Assembly: GCA_023954375.1 (NCBI GenBank)
Contig: JAMLIC010000076.1
Coordinates: 1-38,872, forward strand
DNA from: Planctomycetota bacterium
Lineage (GTDB): Bacteria; Planctomycetota; J058
DNA: 38,872 bases
Direction of reading: 5' to 3'
The translations under genes were made by a program, and so were the position numbers. The notes under the pieces are model-generated. The model worked only from the letters and a program-made list of their open reading frames with translations, did no database searches and was not told the origin of the DNA. Shown here in pieces: positions 1-8,475 of the stretch (position 1 is its first letter; every line of letters begins with the position of its first letter).

Positions 1-768
1 GTCGACCTGGCCGCCCTCGCGGGCACGGGCGCGAGCGGGGCGATCCGGGTCGAGGACGTCGAGGCGGCCGCGCGCGCCCCCCGCGCGGAGCGGGCGCCGG
101 ACCGGGCCGAGGCCATGCGCGAGGGCATGGCGCGGGCCATGGCCCGGAGCAAGCGCGAGATCCCGCACTACTACCTCACGGCCGACGTCGACCTCACCCC
201 CGCCCTCGAGTGGCTCCAGGGCGTGAACGCCGCCCGGGCGCTCGCCGAGCGGATCCTGCCCGCGGCGCTGGTCCTCAAGGCGGTCGCGGCGGCGACGTCG
301 GAGGTGCCGGAGGTCAACGGCTTCTTCGTCGACGGGGCGTTCCGCCCGAGCGCCGCCGTCCACCTGGGGGTGGCGATCTCGCTGCGCGGCGGCGGGCTCA
401 TCGCCCCGGCGCTCCTCGACGTGGGCGCGAAGCCGCTGGCGACGGTCATGGACGAGCTGCGCGACCTCGTGGAGCGCGCGCGGCAGGGGCGCCTCCGCGG
501 GCGTGAGGTCACGGACCCGACGCTCACCGTGACCAACCTGGGCGACCAGGGGGTCACGTCGGTGCTCGGGGTGATCTACCCGCCGCAGGTGGCGCTCGTC
601 GGCCTGGGGCGGATCGAGCGGCGCCCGCGCGTGGTCGGCGACGCCGTCGCCCCGCGCTCGGTGGTCACGCTCTCGCTGGCCGCCGACCACCGCGTCAGCG
701 ACGGGCACCGCGGCGGCCGCTTCCTGGCCGCGGTGGCCAGGCGCCTCGCGCATCCGGAGGACCCATGA
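1..768 (+). CDS. 2-oxo acid dehydrogenase E2 (dihydrolipoyl acyltransferase), 5'-truncated by the window edge
   Basis: The frame is open from base 1, so lipoyl domain(s) and the true start lie outside the window. The first ~25 residues look like the end of a peripheral E1/E3-binding domain (GTGASGAIRVEDV). An alanine/arginine-rich linker follows, then a complete acyltransferase domain. Near the C-terminus DHRVSDG supplies the family's catalytic His and Asp, and TVTNLGDQGV is the usual core strand. E2 enzymes move an acyl group from lipoamide to CoA inside pyruvate, branched-chain or similar dehydrogenase complexes; the substrate cannot be told from this domain. The stop overlaps the start of the ACP gene by 4 bp, so the two are probably translationally coupled. 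Confident in family, not in substrate. Confidence 0.9.
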   Translation, partial: VDLAALAGTGASGAIRVEDVEAAARAPRAERAPDRAEAMREGMARAMARSKREIPHYYLTADVDLTPALEWLQGVNAARALAERILPAALVLKAVAAATSEVPEVNGFFVDGAFRPSAAVHLGVAISLRGGGLIAPALLDVGAKPLATVMDELRDLVERARQGRLRGREVTDPTLTVTNLGDQGVTSVLGVIYPPQVALVGLGRIERRPRVVGDAVAPRSVVTLSLAADHRVSDGHRGGRFLAAVARRLAHPEDP

Positions 769-1016
769 CGACGGACGAGATCCGCGGCCAGGTCGTGCAG
801 GCCCTGGGGCAGGTCGCCCCCGAGGCGGACCTCACGCGCCTGCGCGGCGACGTGCCCTTCCGCGACCAGCTCGACATCGACTCCATGGACTTCCTCAACT
901 TCCTCATCGGCGTCGACCGGCGCCTCGGCGTGGCGATCCCCGAGGCGGACTACCCGCGCCTCGAGACCCTCGACGACCTGGTCGCCTACCTCGCCCGCGC
1001 CCTCGCCGGACGCTGA
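765..1016 (+). CDS. Acyl carrier protein
   Basis: An 83-residue acidic protein with the carrier-protein signature DIDSMDFLNF; the Ser is the expected 4'-phosphopantetheine attachment site. Length and the four-helix pattern match free-standing ACPs. It starts inside the E2 stop codon (ATGA overlap), so it is the last gene of the dehydrogenase operon rather than part of a fatty-acid synthesis cluster, at least on this side. The pairing suggests that the dehydrogenase acyl product may be handed to, or compete for, an ACP; that is inference. No ketosynthase or phosphopantetheinyl transferase is present in the window. Confidence 0.9.
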   Translation: MTTDEIRGQVVQALGQVAPEADLTRLRGDVPFRDQLDIDSMDFLNFLIGVDRRLGVAIPEADYPRLETLDDLVAYLARALAGR

Positions 1017-1064
1017 CGCGCGGGGCGGCCGCGCGCCCGGGATGCGCGGGCCGCGGGGCGGGTC

Positions 1065-1070
1065 CACAAT
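1065..1070 (+). promoter_or_regulatory. -10-like hexamer 8 nt before the histidine kinase start
   Basis: CACAAT lies 8 nt upstream of ATG 1079 and there is no purine-rich Shine-Dalgarno between them. Transcription would begin about at the start codon, giving a leaderless or nearly leaderless message. One of six similar sites in the window; weak on its own. Confidence 0.3.
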
Positions 1071-1078
1071 GGGCGCCC

Positions 1079-3712
1079 ATGGACCCCTTCAGGCTGCCGC
1101 GCGGCTCGCCTCCCTGGATCGCCCTGGCCCTGGCGCTCGCCCTCACCGGCGCGGCCAGCACCCTCGTGGCGCGCTCTGCCGGGGCGCGCGACGCGGCGCG
1201 CTTCGAGAACGCCGCGCTCGCGGCCGAGGGGCAGATCGCCCAGCGCCTCGAGGCCTACGTCGCCCTGCTCCGCGCCGGGGCGGGCCTGTTCGCCGCGTCG
1301 GACGGGCCGACGCGCGAGCAGTTCCGGGCCTTCGTGGAGCGCCTCGACCTCCCGAGCTCCTACCCCGGGATCCAGGGCGTGGGGTTCACCCGGCGCCTCG
1401 CGCCGGACGAGTGGGCGGCGCTGCCGGCCCGCCTGCGCGCGGACGGGCTCGACGGCGTCTCCGTGCGCCCCCTGCAGCCGCGCGACGAGCACCACGCGAT
1501 CGTCTACCTCGAGCCGCTCGACCGCCGGAACCTCGCCGCGATCGGCTACGACATGTACACGGAGCCGGTCCGGCGCCGCGCCATGGCGCGGGCGCGCGAC
1601 GAGGGCACGGCCGCCCTCTCGGGCGCGGTCACGCTCGTGCAGGAGATCGACGAGCGCAAGCAGCCGGGGTTCCTCATCTACGTCCCCGTCTTCGCCGGCG
1701 GCGCCGTCCCGCCCACCGTCGAGGAGCGCCGGGCCGCGCTGATCGGGTTCTGCTACAGCCCGTTCCGGGCCGACGACCTGTTCCTGGGGATCTTCGGCGC
1801 GGAGCGCCCGCGGGTCGCCTTCCGCGTCCACGACGGCGAGACCGACGCGCTGATCCATGACTCGCGCGTGCACGGCCGCACCCCCTCGGGCCACGCGCCC
1901 GCCCACCGGACCACGCGGTCGACGGTCGTGGCCGGCCACCCGTGGACGCTCGTGTTCGAGTCGGTGCCGGAGTTCGAGGCCGCCTCGGGCGGCGGCGTCG
2001 CGCCCATGCTGCTCGCGCTCGGGACCGTCCTGAGCGCGGCGCTCTTCGCGATCACGAGGCGCGTCGTCAGCGCGCGCGCCGAGGCGGAGCAGCGGGCCGC
2101 GGCGGCCCGGCAGGAGGCGGAGGAGCGCCGGCGGGCGCAGGGCCGCACGCGGGCGATCGTCGACGCCGCGCCCGACGCGGTCGTGGCCATGGACCGCCGC
2201 GGCCTGATCACCGAGTTCAACCCGGCCGCCGAGCGGACCTTCGGCTGGCGGCGCGACGAGGCCGTCGGCCAGGCGCTCGCGGACCTGCTGATCCCGCCGC
2301 GCTGGCGCGCCGAGCACGAGGCGGCCGTGGCGCGGCATCTGCGCGGGCAGGTGGGCGCCCCGGCGGGGCGACGCCTCGAGCTCGCGGCGCTCCGGAACGA
2401 CGGCGCCGAGGTCCCGGTCGAGGTCACGATCGTGCACCTCCCGGCCGACGAGACGGGCCCGTCGTTCACCGCGTTCCTGCGCGACATCACCGAGCGCACG
2501 CGCACCGAGCAGGAGCGGCGGGACCTCCTCGCGCGCGAGCAGGCGGCCCGTCACGAGGCCGAGGCCGCCAGCCGCGGCAAGGACGAGTTCCTCGCCGTCC
2601 TCTCTCACGAGCTCCGGACGCCGCTGAGCGCGATCCTGGCCTGGGCGCAGCTCCTCGAGCGCGACCCGTCCGACCGCGAGCGGGTGCGCCGCGCCGCCGA
2701 GGTCGTCGCGCGCAACGCCCGGGCCCAGGCGCGGCTCGTCGACGACATCCTCGACGTGTCCCGGATCATCAGCGGCAAGCTCCAGCTCGACCGCCGCCGG
2801 CTCGACGACGTCTCGCCGGTCGTCGCGGCCGCCATCGAGGCGCTGCGCCCGCAGGCCGAGGCCCGCGGCGTGGCGCTCGAGGCGCGGCTCGACCCCGGCG
2901 CCGGTCCGGCGACGTGCGACCCCGGGCGCCTGGAGCAGGTCGCGTGGAACCTGCTGTCGAACGCGATCAAGTTCACCCCGGCGGGCGGCCGCGTGGAGGT
3001 GCGCTGCGAGCGCGACGGCGAGCGCGTGCGCCTCGTCGTCCGGGACACGGGCAAGGGGATCGCCCTCGAGTTCCTGCCGCACGCGTTCGAGCCCTTCCGC
3101 CAGGAGGACGCGTCGTCGCGGCGCGCCCACGGCGGCCTCGGCCTCGGCCTCGCGCTCGTCCGGCACCTGACCGAGCTGCACGGCGGCGAGGTCCAGGTCG
3201 AGAGCCCGGGCCCGGGGCAGGGGAGCACGTTCACCGTCCTCCTGCCGCTCGCGCCGACCGACGACGGAGCCGCGCCCGCGGCGCCGGAGGGCGGCGCGGC
3301 GCCGTCGCTCGCGGGCGCGGCGATCCTGCTCGTCGAGGACGACGCGGACACGCGCGAGGTCCTCGTCGAGGTGCTCGCCGGCGCGGGAGGCTGCGTCCGC
3401 TCGGTGGGCACCGCCGCCGAGGCGCTGGCCGCCCTGGACGAGGCCGCGCCGGACCTCCTCATCAGCGACGTCGGCCTGCCGGGCGAGGACGGGCACGCCC
3501 TGCTCCGGCGGGTCCGGGCCCTGCCGCGGGGCGGCGACGTCCCGGCGATCGCCCTCACGGCGTTCGCCGGCCCCGACGACAAGCGACGCGCCCGCGAGGC
3601 CGGCTTCGACGCGCACCTGGCCAAGCCCGTGACGCCGCACGACCTGCTCGCCGCGGCCGCGCAGGCGCGACGCATCGGCGCGAGCGGGCGCCTGCCGCCC
3701 CGGTCCGCGTGA
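1079..3712 (+). CDS. CHASE-PAS hybrid sensor histidine kinase with C-terminal receiver
   Basis: An 877-residue inner-membrane sensor. A first membrane segment (about 13-31) and a second (about 306-325) bracket an extracytoplasmic CHASE-type domain (about 55-290; YPGIQGVGFTRR is typical). A PAS domain follows (about 355-475). The dimerisation/phosphoacceptor helix has SHELRTPL with His510. The ATPase domain shows the N box NLLSNAIKF (about 625), DTGKG (about 656) and GLGLGLALV (about 687). The receiver (about 747-865) has the acidic pair ED at 753-754, phosphoacceptor Asp797 and Lys849. The expected relay is His510 to Asp797. No separate response regulator or output gene is adjacent, so the partner is unknown. 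The ligand cannot be inferred. Confidence 0.93.
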   Translation: MDPFRLPRGSPPWIALALALALTGAASTLVARSAGARDAARFENAALAAEGQIAQRLEAYVALLRAGAGLFAASDGPTREQFRAFVERLDLPSSYPGIQGVGFTRRLAPDEWAALPARLRADGLDGVSVRPLQPRDEHHAIVYLEPLDRRNLAAIGYDMYTEPVRRRAMARARDEGTAALSGAVTLVQEIDERKQPGFLIYVPVFAGGAVPPTVEERRAALIGFCYSPFRADDLFLGIFGAERPRVAFRVHDGETDALIHDSRVHGRTPSGHAPAHRTTRSTVVAGHPWTLVFESVPEFEAASGGGVAPMLLALGTVLSAALFAITRRVVSARAEAEQRAAAARQEAEERRRAQGRTRAIVDAAPDAVVAMDRRGLITEFNPAAERTFGWRRDEAVGQALADLLIPPRWRAEHEAAVARHLRGQVGAPAGRRLELAALRNDGAEVPVEVTIVHLPADETGPSFTAFLRDITERTRTEQERRDLLAREQAARHEAEAASRGKDEFLAVLSHELRTPLSAILAWAQLLERDPSDRERVRRAAEVVARNARAQARLVDDILDVSRIISGKLQLDRRRLDDVSPVVAAAIEALRPQAEARGVALEARLDPGAGPATCDPGRLEQVAWNLLSNAIKFTPAGGRVEVRCERDGERVRLVVRDTGKGIALEFLPHAFEPFRQEDASSRRAHGGLGLGLALVRHLTELHGGEVQVESPGPGQGSTFTVLLPLAPTDDGAAPAAPEGGAAPSLAGAAILLVEDDADTREVLVEVLAGAGGCVRSVGTAAEALAALDEAAPDLLISDVGLPGEDGHALLRRVRALPRGGDVPAIALTAFAGPDDKRRAREAGFDAHLAKPVTPHDLLAAAAQARRIGASGRLPPRSA

Positions 3713-3810
3713 CGACCCGGCGCGGCGCGCGCGGGCGAGGCACGAGCGGCTCGCGCGCAGGGGCGGCTCGATGCCGAGGTGGACGCCGGTAACCTGGCAG
3801 CAGGTGGACG

Positions 3811-4734
3811 ATGAACGAGCGCGCCCGGCGTCTTCTCCTCCTCACCGGCGCCTTGGTCCTCGGGGCGCTCTCCCCGCCCGCGGGCGGGCAGGACCCCGGG
3901 CGCTTCGCCTGGCCGCTCCCGGTCGAGCTCGTGGTCGAGGAGCGCAGCGAGAAGGACGGCAAGGTGGTGGTGCAGCGCCACCAGCTGCGCGCCTGGCGCG
4001 CGGGCCCCGACGACGTGCGCGCGCACGTGCACGCCTCGGCGCTCGTCGAGGTGTTCGGCGTGGCCGTCACGCCGGCGGACGCGCAGCGCCCCGAGCTGGC
4101 GCAGCTGACCTTCCCCTTTCCGGTGTGGCGCCTCGGGCCGGACGGGACGGTGCGCGAGACCCTCGACCTCGCGCCCACCATGGAGCGCTGGGTCGAGCGG
4201 CTCCTGGCGGTGGCGCCCGAGGACCGGCGCGCGCCCCTCGAGCAGCTCAAGGGGCGGGTGACCTCGCCCGGGTGGCTGGCCACCTACGAGGACCGCCTCC
4301 GCGACTTCTGGGACGCGTGGGTGGGCGCCTGGGCGCCCGCGACGGACCTCCGCGTGGGGGAGCGGCGGGAGCTGCGCCGCCGCACGCCGCACTTCGACCG
4401 CGCCGTCGAGGTCGTGGAGACGCTCGAGCGGTTGTCGCCTCCAGGCGACGCGCCGCCTCATGGGGCGCGCTTCCGGCGGACGAGCGTCATCGACGGCGAG
4501 GCCGCGCGCGCGGGCTACGAGGCGATGCTCTCGCAGCTGGCCCCGCCCGGACAGCGCATCGACGTCCGCGCCTACCGGCTCGAGACGACGCTCGAGGTGG
4601 AGACGGACCCGACGACGCTGCTCCCCGTCCGCGCCAGCCTCGAGCGGCGCGAGCGCACGCAGGTGTCCGATCGACCGCCCCGCGAGGTCCACGAGCGCAG
4701 GGTGTGGACGTTCGCGAGGGAGGGCGCGCGCTGA
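3811..4734 (+). CDS. Exported protein of unknown function
   Basis: 307 residues beginning with a clear signal peptide (MNERARRLLLLTGALVLGAL, then a cleavage-like stretch ending about residue 26). The rest is soluble-looking, mixed alpha/beta, rich in Arg and Glu, with no membrane segment and no motif I recognise. The ATG has an AGGTGG Shine-Dalgarno 4-5 nt upstream and a TAACCT hexamer at 3790-3795. It follows the histidine kinase by about 100 bp in the same direction, so it might be co-transcribed. It could be a periplasmic protein related to the sensor; this is only positional inference. Confidence 0.7.
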   Translation: MNERARRLLLLTGALVLGALSPPAGGQDPGRFAWPLPVELVVEERSEKDGKVVVQRHQLRAWRAGPDDVRAHVHASALVEVFGVAVTPADAQRPELAQLTFPFPVWRLGPDGTVRETLDLAPTMERWVERLLAVAPEDRRAPLEQLKGRVTSPGWLATYEDRLRDFWDAWVGAWAPATDLRVGERRELRRRTPHFDRAVEVVETLERLSPPGDAPPHGARFRRTSVIDGEAARAGYEAMLSQLAPPGQRIDVRAYRLETTLEVETDPTTLLPVRASLERRERTQVSDRPPREVHERRVWTFAREGAR

Positions 4735-4789
4735 ACGCGCTCGCGCATGGACCCCTCGCGAGCGCCGTCACCTCGCCCGGCGAGCGTGG

Positions 4790-4905
4790 TCACGGCGGCC
4801 GTCGCGCGTGGGGATGTCCCCGTCGAGGAGGGCGGCCCGATGCTCCGATCCGCGGTGACGGACCTGTCGCCCTCGCTCCCGCCGCGCCGCGGCCTCCGCT
4901 CGGGT
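4790..4905. repeat. Junction repeat, copy A (relict 5' end of a kinase gene)
   Basis: About 116 bp that align without gaps to 8146-8261 (offset 3356). The best-kept blocks are GATGCTCCGATCCGC (4839) and GCGGCCTCCGCTCGGG (4890-4905). In copy B this sequence is the ribosome-binding site and first ~25 codons of the minus-strand kinase gene. In copy A the start codon position reads GTC instead of GTG, while the same minus-strand frame still encodes GSEHRA. It lies just downstream of the kinase stop, so it looks like the decayed start of a lost next gene in a tandem array. Confidence 0.75.
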
Positions 4906-4920
4906 CGTGGAGCTGAAGCC

Positions 4921-4947
4921 GCTGCTCACCGTGAAGGGGTGAGCAGC
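4921..4947. terminator. Hairpin between converging genes, probable bidirectional terminator
   Basis: Perfect 10-bp stem GCTGCTCACC / GGTGAGCAGC (4921-4930 with 4938-4947) and a 7-nt loop, without a T tract. It lies 11 nt after the minus-strand kinase stop and downstream of the plus-strand exported-protein gene. A hairpin of different sequence sits at the matching place near copy B (8270-8310). Confidence 0.65.
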
Positions 4948-4958
4948 CGCGCGCGCGG

Positions 4959-7900
4959 TCACTCGTCGGGCGCGAAGACCTGCACCAGCCCGCTCTGGTA
5001 GCCCACGGCCATCCGCCCGTCGGGGGCCACCTCCACCCACAGCGGCACGGCGGGGAGGGCGCGGCGCCGGTCGACGAGCTCGAGGGCGCCCTCGACGTCC
5101 CACGCGCGCAGGTCGTTGTCGGAGTCCCGGACGGTCCCGCGCTCGCCGCCGACCGAGACGAGGCGCCCGTCGGGCGTGAAGGCGGCGCCGCGCACGGCGC
5201 CGCGGTGCGCCGTGGGCGAGCCGAGGCCGAGCGTCATCTGCTCGGTCCCGACGCCGTGGAGCTCGAGCGGCGGCGCGTCGGGCGCCTCGACGTCGAACAG
5301 GTAGAGCCGATAGCCGCTGATCCCCACGGCGAAGCGGCGCCGATCGGGGGCGAAGCGCGCGAAGTAGGGGACGCCGCCGAGGACCACGCGCGCCACATGC
5401 TCGAGCGTCGCCGCCTCCCACACGCCGAGCGCGTTCTCGGCGGCGCGGCGCGAGTCGGCCCAGTCGCCCGCGCCGCTCACGAGCCGCCGACCGTCGGGGC
5501 TGAACGCGAGGCACCACACGGGCGCCCCGTGGCCGGCGACGCGCGGCGCGACGTCGTGGCCGGTGGCCGCCTCGACCACGCGCACGCCGCCGGCCTGGTC
5601 GCCGAGCGCCAGGCGGGCGCCGTCCGGGCTGACGGCGACGGCGTGCAGCGGCGCGTCCGCGGCGGGGGGCGGGTCGAGCGCCGGACCCGGGCGGACCTCG
5701 CCGCGGCCCAGGTCGAGGAGCCGGAGGGGGGCGCCGCCGTCCCGGACGACGACCACCGCCGCCCGCCCGTCGGGCGTCAAGGCGAGCGCCTGGACCGCGG
5801 CGCCCAGGCGCCAGTGCTGTTCGTCGTCGGTCCTCCGCGCGCGGTCGCCGGCCCCCCCGGACGGTCCTCCGTCCGGGCGACCCTGCACGTCGTCCCCGCC
5901 GTCGGCGGTCCACACCTGCACGAGGTCGTGAGCTCGCCCCCACACCAGGAGCCGCGCGCCGCCGTCGAGCCACAGCGGCCGGGCCTCGCGCCCGTCGGCG
6001 AGGACGCGCGACACGAGCGGCACCTCGCGGCGGGCCGCGCGCCGCAGGGCGGCGAGCTCCTCGTGGTCGGGCGCGCTCAGCTCGCCGTAGCGCGCCAGCC
6101 ACTCGTCGCAGCGGCGCAAGCGCTCCGCCGCGGAGAGGTCCTGCTCGCGCGCCAGGCGCGCCGCGCGGCGCGCGTCCTCGAGCGTCCGCGCGTCGACACC
6201 CAGCGCCGGGGCGTCGGCCGGCGCCGTCGTCGACGGCGCGGAGGGCTCCGGCGACGCCGGCGCAGGCCGCGCCACCGACAGGGCCAGGGGGGCGAGCGCC
6301 CCCAGGCACGCCGCGGCGCCGATGCCGGTGAGCAGGCGCCGCCGGCGTCGCCCGACGCGGACGGCCGGGCCCGGGTCGGCCGCGGCGGCCTCGAGCAGGT
6401 CGGCGAAGGCCCCCGCGTCGGACGGGCGCCGGGCGGGGTCGCGCGCGCACGCGGCCGCGATCGTCGCGTCCAGGTGCGCGCCCAGCGACGGGTCGACGTG
6501 GCCCACGCGCGGGCGCTCCTCGGTGATGATCCGCGCCACGAGCTCCGAGGCCGACCCGCCCTGGTCGAGGGCCGGGCGGCCGGTGACCAGCTCGAACGTG
6601 ATCAGCCCGAGCGCGTAGACGTCGGTCCGCGCCGTCGCCTGCCCCGAGAGCTGCTCGGGCGCCATGTAGCGCACCGTGCCGACGACCGCCCCCGTGCGCG
6701 TGAGCCGCTCGTCGCGCGCCGGGTCGACCGCGAGGCCGAGGTCGATCACGACGGGCCGGTCGTCGGCGGCGAGGATCACGTTCTGCGGCTTCAGGTCGCG
6801 GTGGACGATCCCGAGGTCGTGGAGCGCCTGGACCCCGCGGGCGATCCCTCCGGCGATCGTGAGGGCGCGCGCCAGCGGGAGCCGCCCGCGCCGGAGGACC
6901 TCGTCGAGCGGCTCACCGGCGACGAGGTCCATGGCGAACCAGCAGGTCGCGCCGTCGGTGTCGGCCTCGTGGATGCCGCAGACGTTCGCGTGCCGCGCCC
7001 GCGCGAGCGACTGGACCTCGCGCAGGAAGCGGGCCCGCCGCGACGCGTCGCCGCCGGAGGAGAGGACCTTCAGGGCGCGCTCGACCCCGAGCGTCCGGTG
7101 CCGCGCGCGGAACACGGTCCCCATGCCGCCCTGACCGAGGAGCGCCAGCACCTCGTAGGGGCCCACGACCGACCCCGGGCGGACGGCCGTGCCCGGCTGC
7201 GCGAGCAAGGGCCGGCCGGCGCCCGACGACGCGGGGCGCGCCGGGGTCGACGACGGGGCCGGGCGCGCCGCGCCCGGGCCGCGCGCGGCGTCCGCGGCGT
7301 CGCACGCGGTGACGAGCGCGTGGAGTCCGTCGGCGACCTCGCCGGCGGAGGCGGGGCGCTCCCCGGGGCGCTTGGCCAGCGCGCGGCGGCAGAGCGCCGC
7401 CAGCGCCCCGGGGACGGCGGGGTTCCTGGCCCGCGGGTCGGGGGGCGGCTCCTCCACGACCCGGTTCAGCAGGGCGGGCAGGGCGCCCGCGGCGAACGGC
7501 GGGGCGCCGGTGAGCAGGACGTGCAGGGTGGCCCCGAGGGCGTGGACGTCGGTCCACGGCCCGACCGGTCCGAAGCGGTCGGGCGCGACCTGCTCGGGGG
7601 CCATGAAGGCGGGCGTCCCCTTCAGCTCGCCCGTGAGCGACAGGCGCGAGCGCTCGTCGATCGACAGCGCGCCGAAGACCTCGGCGTCGCGGGCGAGGAT
7701 GCCGAAGTCGACGAGCACCGGGCGGCCGGTCCCGCGCTCGATCAGCACGTTGTCCGGCTTGAGGTCGCGGTGGACGACCCCCTGCTGGTGGCAGCGGTCG
7801 AGCGCCCGGGCCAGGGCCTCCACGGTGCGCGCCGTGAAGCCGAGCGGCGGCGGCCCGCGCTCGTCGACCAGCGCGCGCAGGCTCTGCCCCTCGACCAGCT

Positions 7901-8219
7901 CCATGGCGAGCCAGGGGACGCCGTCCTCCTCGCCGTGGCCGAGGACGCGGACGATCGACGGGTGGTCGAGCCGCTCGAGGACCTGCGCCTCCTGGCGGAA
8001 GCGGCGGATCGACCGCGGGTCGGCCCGCAGCAGCAGCTTGAGCGCCACCGGGGCCCCGTCCGGCAGGCGCCGCGCGCGGAGCACGGCCCCCTGGCCGCCC
8101 CCGGCGATCTGCCCCAGGACCTCGAACGGCCCGAAGCGCTGCGGCTCACAGCGGCCGTCGCTTGTCCTGTTGTCCACGTCCGGGCGCACGGCTCGATGCT
8201 CCGATCCGCAGTGAGGCAC
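4959..8219 (-). CDS. Twin-domain Ser/Thr protein kinase with transmembrane segment and WD40-like sensor domain
   Basis: 1086 residues. Kinase domain 1 (about 30-300) has the glycine loop AGGGQGAV, Lys61, HRDLKPDN (Asp152) and DFG (Asp171). Kinase domain 2 (about 353-612) has GQGGMGTV, Lys384, HRDLKPQN (Asp475) and DLG in place of DFG (Asp493). Both keep the catalytic residues. A membrane segment (about 628-650) precedes a coiled linker and WD40-like repeats (about 740-1086; e.g. AFSPDGRRLVSG), expected outside the membrane. The repeats are interrupted near 775-800 by a Gly/Asp/Arg-rich insert. The chosen GTG start (8219) has GAGGG 6 nt upstream; GTG at 8189 or 8177 would also keep domain 1 intact. 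The substrate is unknown. Two active-looking kinase domains in one chain suggest trans-activation; that is inference. Confidence 0.93.
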   Translation of the reverse strand: MPHCGSEHRAVRPDVDNRTSDGRCEPQRFGPFEVLGQIAGGGQGAVLRARRLPDGAPVALKLLLRADPRSIRRFRQEAQVLERLDHPSIVRVLGHGEEDGVPWLAMELVEGQSLRALVDERGPPPLGFTARTVEALARALDRCHQQGVVHRDLKPDNVLIERGTGRPVLVDFGILARDAEVFGALSIDERSRLSLTGELKGTPAFMAPEQVAPDRFGPVGPWTDVHALGATLHVLLTGAPPFAAGALPALLNRVVEEPPPDPRARNPAVPGALAALCRRALAKRPGERPASAGEVADGLHALVTACDAADAARGPGAARPAPSSTPARPASSGAGRPLLAQPGTAVRPGSVVGPYEVLALLGQGGMGTVFRARHRTLGVERALKVLSSGGDASRRARFLREVQSLARARHANVCGIHEADTDGATCWFAMDLVAGEPLDEVLRRGRLPLARALTIAGGIARGVQALHDLGIVHRDLKPQNVILAADDRPVVIDLGLAVDPARDERLTRTGAVVGTVRYMAPEQLSGQATARTDVYALGLITFELVTGRPALDQGGSASELVARIITEERPRVGHVDPSLGAHLDATIAAACARDPARRPSDAGAFADLLEAAAADPGPAVRVGRRRRRLLTGIGAAACLGALAPLALSVARPAPASPEPSAPSTTAPADAPALGVDARTLEDARRAARLAREQDLSAAERLRRCDEWLARYGELSAPDHEELAALRRAARREVPLVSRVLADGREARPLWLDGGARLLVWGRAHDLVQVWTADGGDDVQGRPDGGPSGGAGDRARRTDDEQHWRLGAAVQALALTPDGRAAVVVVRDGGAPLRLLDLGRGEVRPGPALDPPPAADAPLHAVAVSPDGARLALGDQAGGVRVVEAATGHDVAPRVAGHGAPVWCLAFSPDGRRLVSGAGDWADSRRAAENALGVWEAATLEHVARVVLGGVPYFARFAPDRRRFAVGISGYRLYLFDVEAPDAPPLELHGVGTEQMTLGLGSPTAHRGAVRGAAFTPDGRLVSVGGERGTVRDSDNDLRAWDVEGALELVDRRRALPAVPLWVEVAPDGRMAVGYQSGLVQVFAPDE

Positions 8220-8261
8220 CTGTCGCCCTCGCTTCGGCCGCTACGCGGCCTCCGCTCGGGG
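8146..8261. repeat. Junction repeat, copy B (5' end of the twin kinase gene)
   Basis: Direct, gapless partner of 4790-4905. It covers the minus-strand Shine-Dalgarno (GAGGG), the GTG start at 8219 and about 25 codons of the twin kinase. The N-terminal residues it encodes precede the kinase fold and are probably not part of it. Confidence 0.75.
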
Positions 8262-8269
8262 ATGCGCGC

Positions 8270-8310
8270 CACCGCTCGATCTGCTCGCTTCGCTCGCAGA
8301 TCAAGCGGTG
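8270..8310. terminator. Hairpin upstream of the twin kinase gene
   Basis: Stem CACCGCT-C-GATCTGC pairing with GCAGATC-A-AGCGGTG (two 7-bp runs around one mismatch) and a loop of about 11 nt. It occupies the same place relative to copy B as the 4921-4947 hairpin does to copy A, though the stem sequences differ. It probably terminated a former upstream gene; it could also act in the 5' leader of the kinase mRNA. Confidence 0.55.
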
Positions 8311-8317
8311 AGCGCGG

Positions 8318-8345
8318 TCAGTCATCGCTCGGCACCGTCATGGCA
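8318..8345 (-). pseudogene. Possible 3' tail of a lost upstream kinase gene
   Basis: On the minus strand the last codons before a TGA (8320-8318) read VPSDD-stop. The twin kinase itself ends FAPDE-stop at the matching position of the other junction (shared GCGCGGTCA block at 4953-4961 and 8312-8320). Only about nine codons are involved, so this is suggestive only. Confidence 0.3.
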
Positions 8346-8453
8346 TGGCACACCCCGCCGGCGGCCGCAACGTGGAGACGATTCACCCGGACGTGACGCG
8401 CGACCGCCGCGTGACGCTCGAGGCGCTCGCCCGGGCTGCGCTTGCGGCGGCAC

Positions 8454-8474
8454 GCCGCGCGCTTGACGCGCGGC
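8454..8474 (+). promoter_or_regulatory. Inverted repeat directly before the site-2 protease start
   Basis: GCCGCGCG-CTTGA-CGCGCGGC, a perfect 8-bp stem with a 5-nt loop, ends 1 nt before ATG 8476 and leaves no free Shine-Dalgarno. In the mRNA it would cover the start region. It may be an operator or a translational control hairpin, or a chance product of CG-rich sequence. Confidence 0.35.
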
Positions 8475-8475
8475 C

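Noticed and set aside
986..3640. Very long open frame on the minus strand opposite the histidine kinase
   Set aside because: Arg/Gly/Ala-rich shadow frame of high-GC coding DNA; the plus strand encodes a complete, motif-rich kinase.
5856..5877. Perfect 9-bp hairpin (CCCGGACGG / CCGTCCGGG) inside the twin kinase gene
   Set aside because: It lies in a Gly/Arg/Asp-rich coding insert where GC-rich self-complementarity is expected; no regulatory context.
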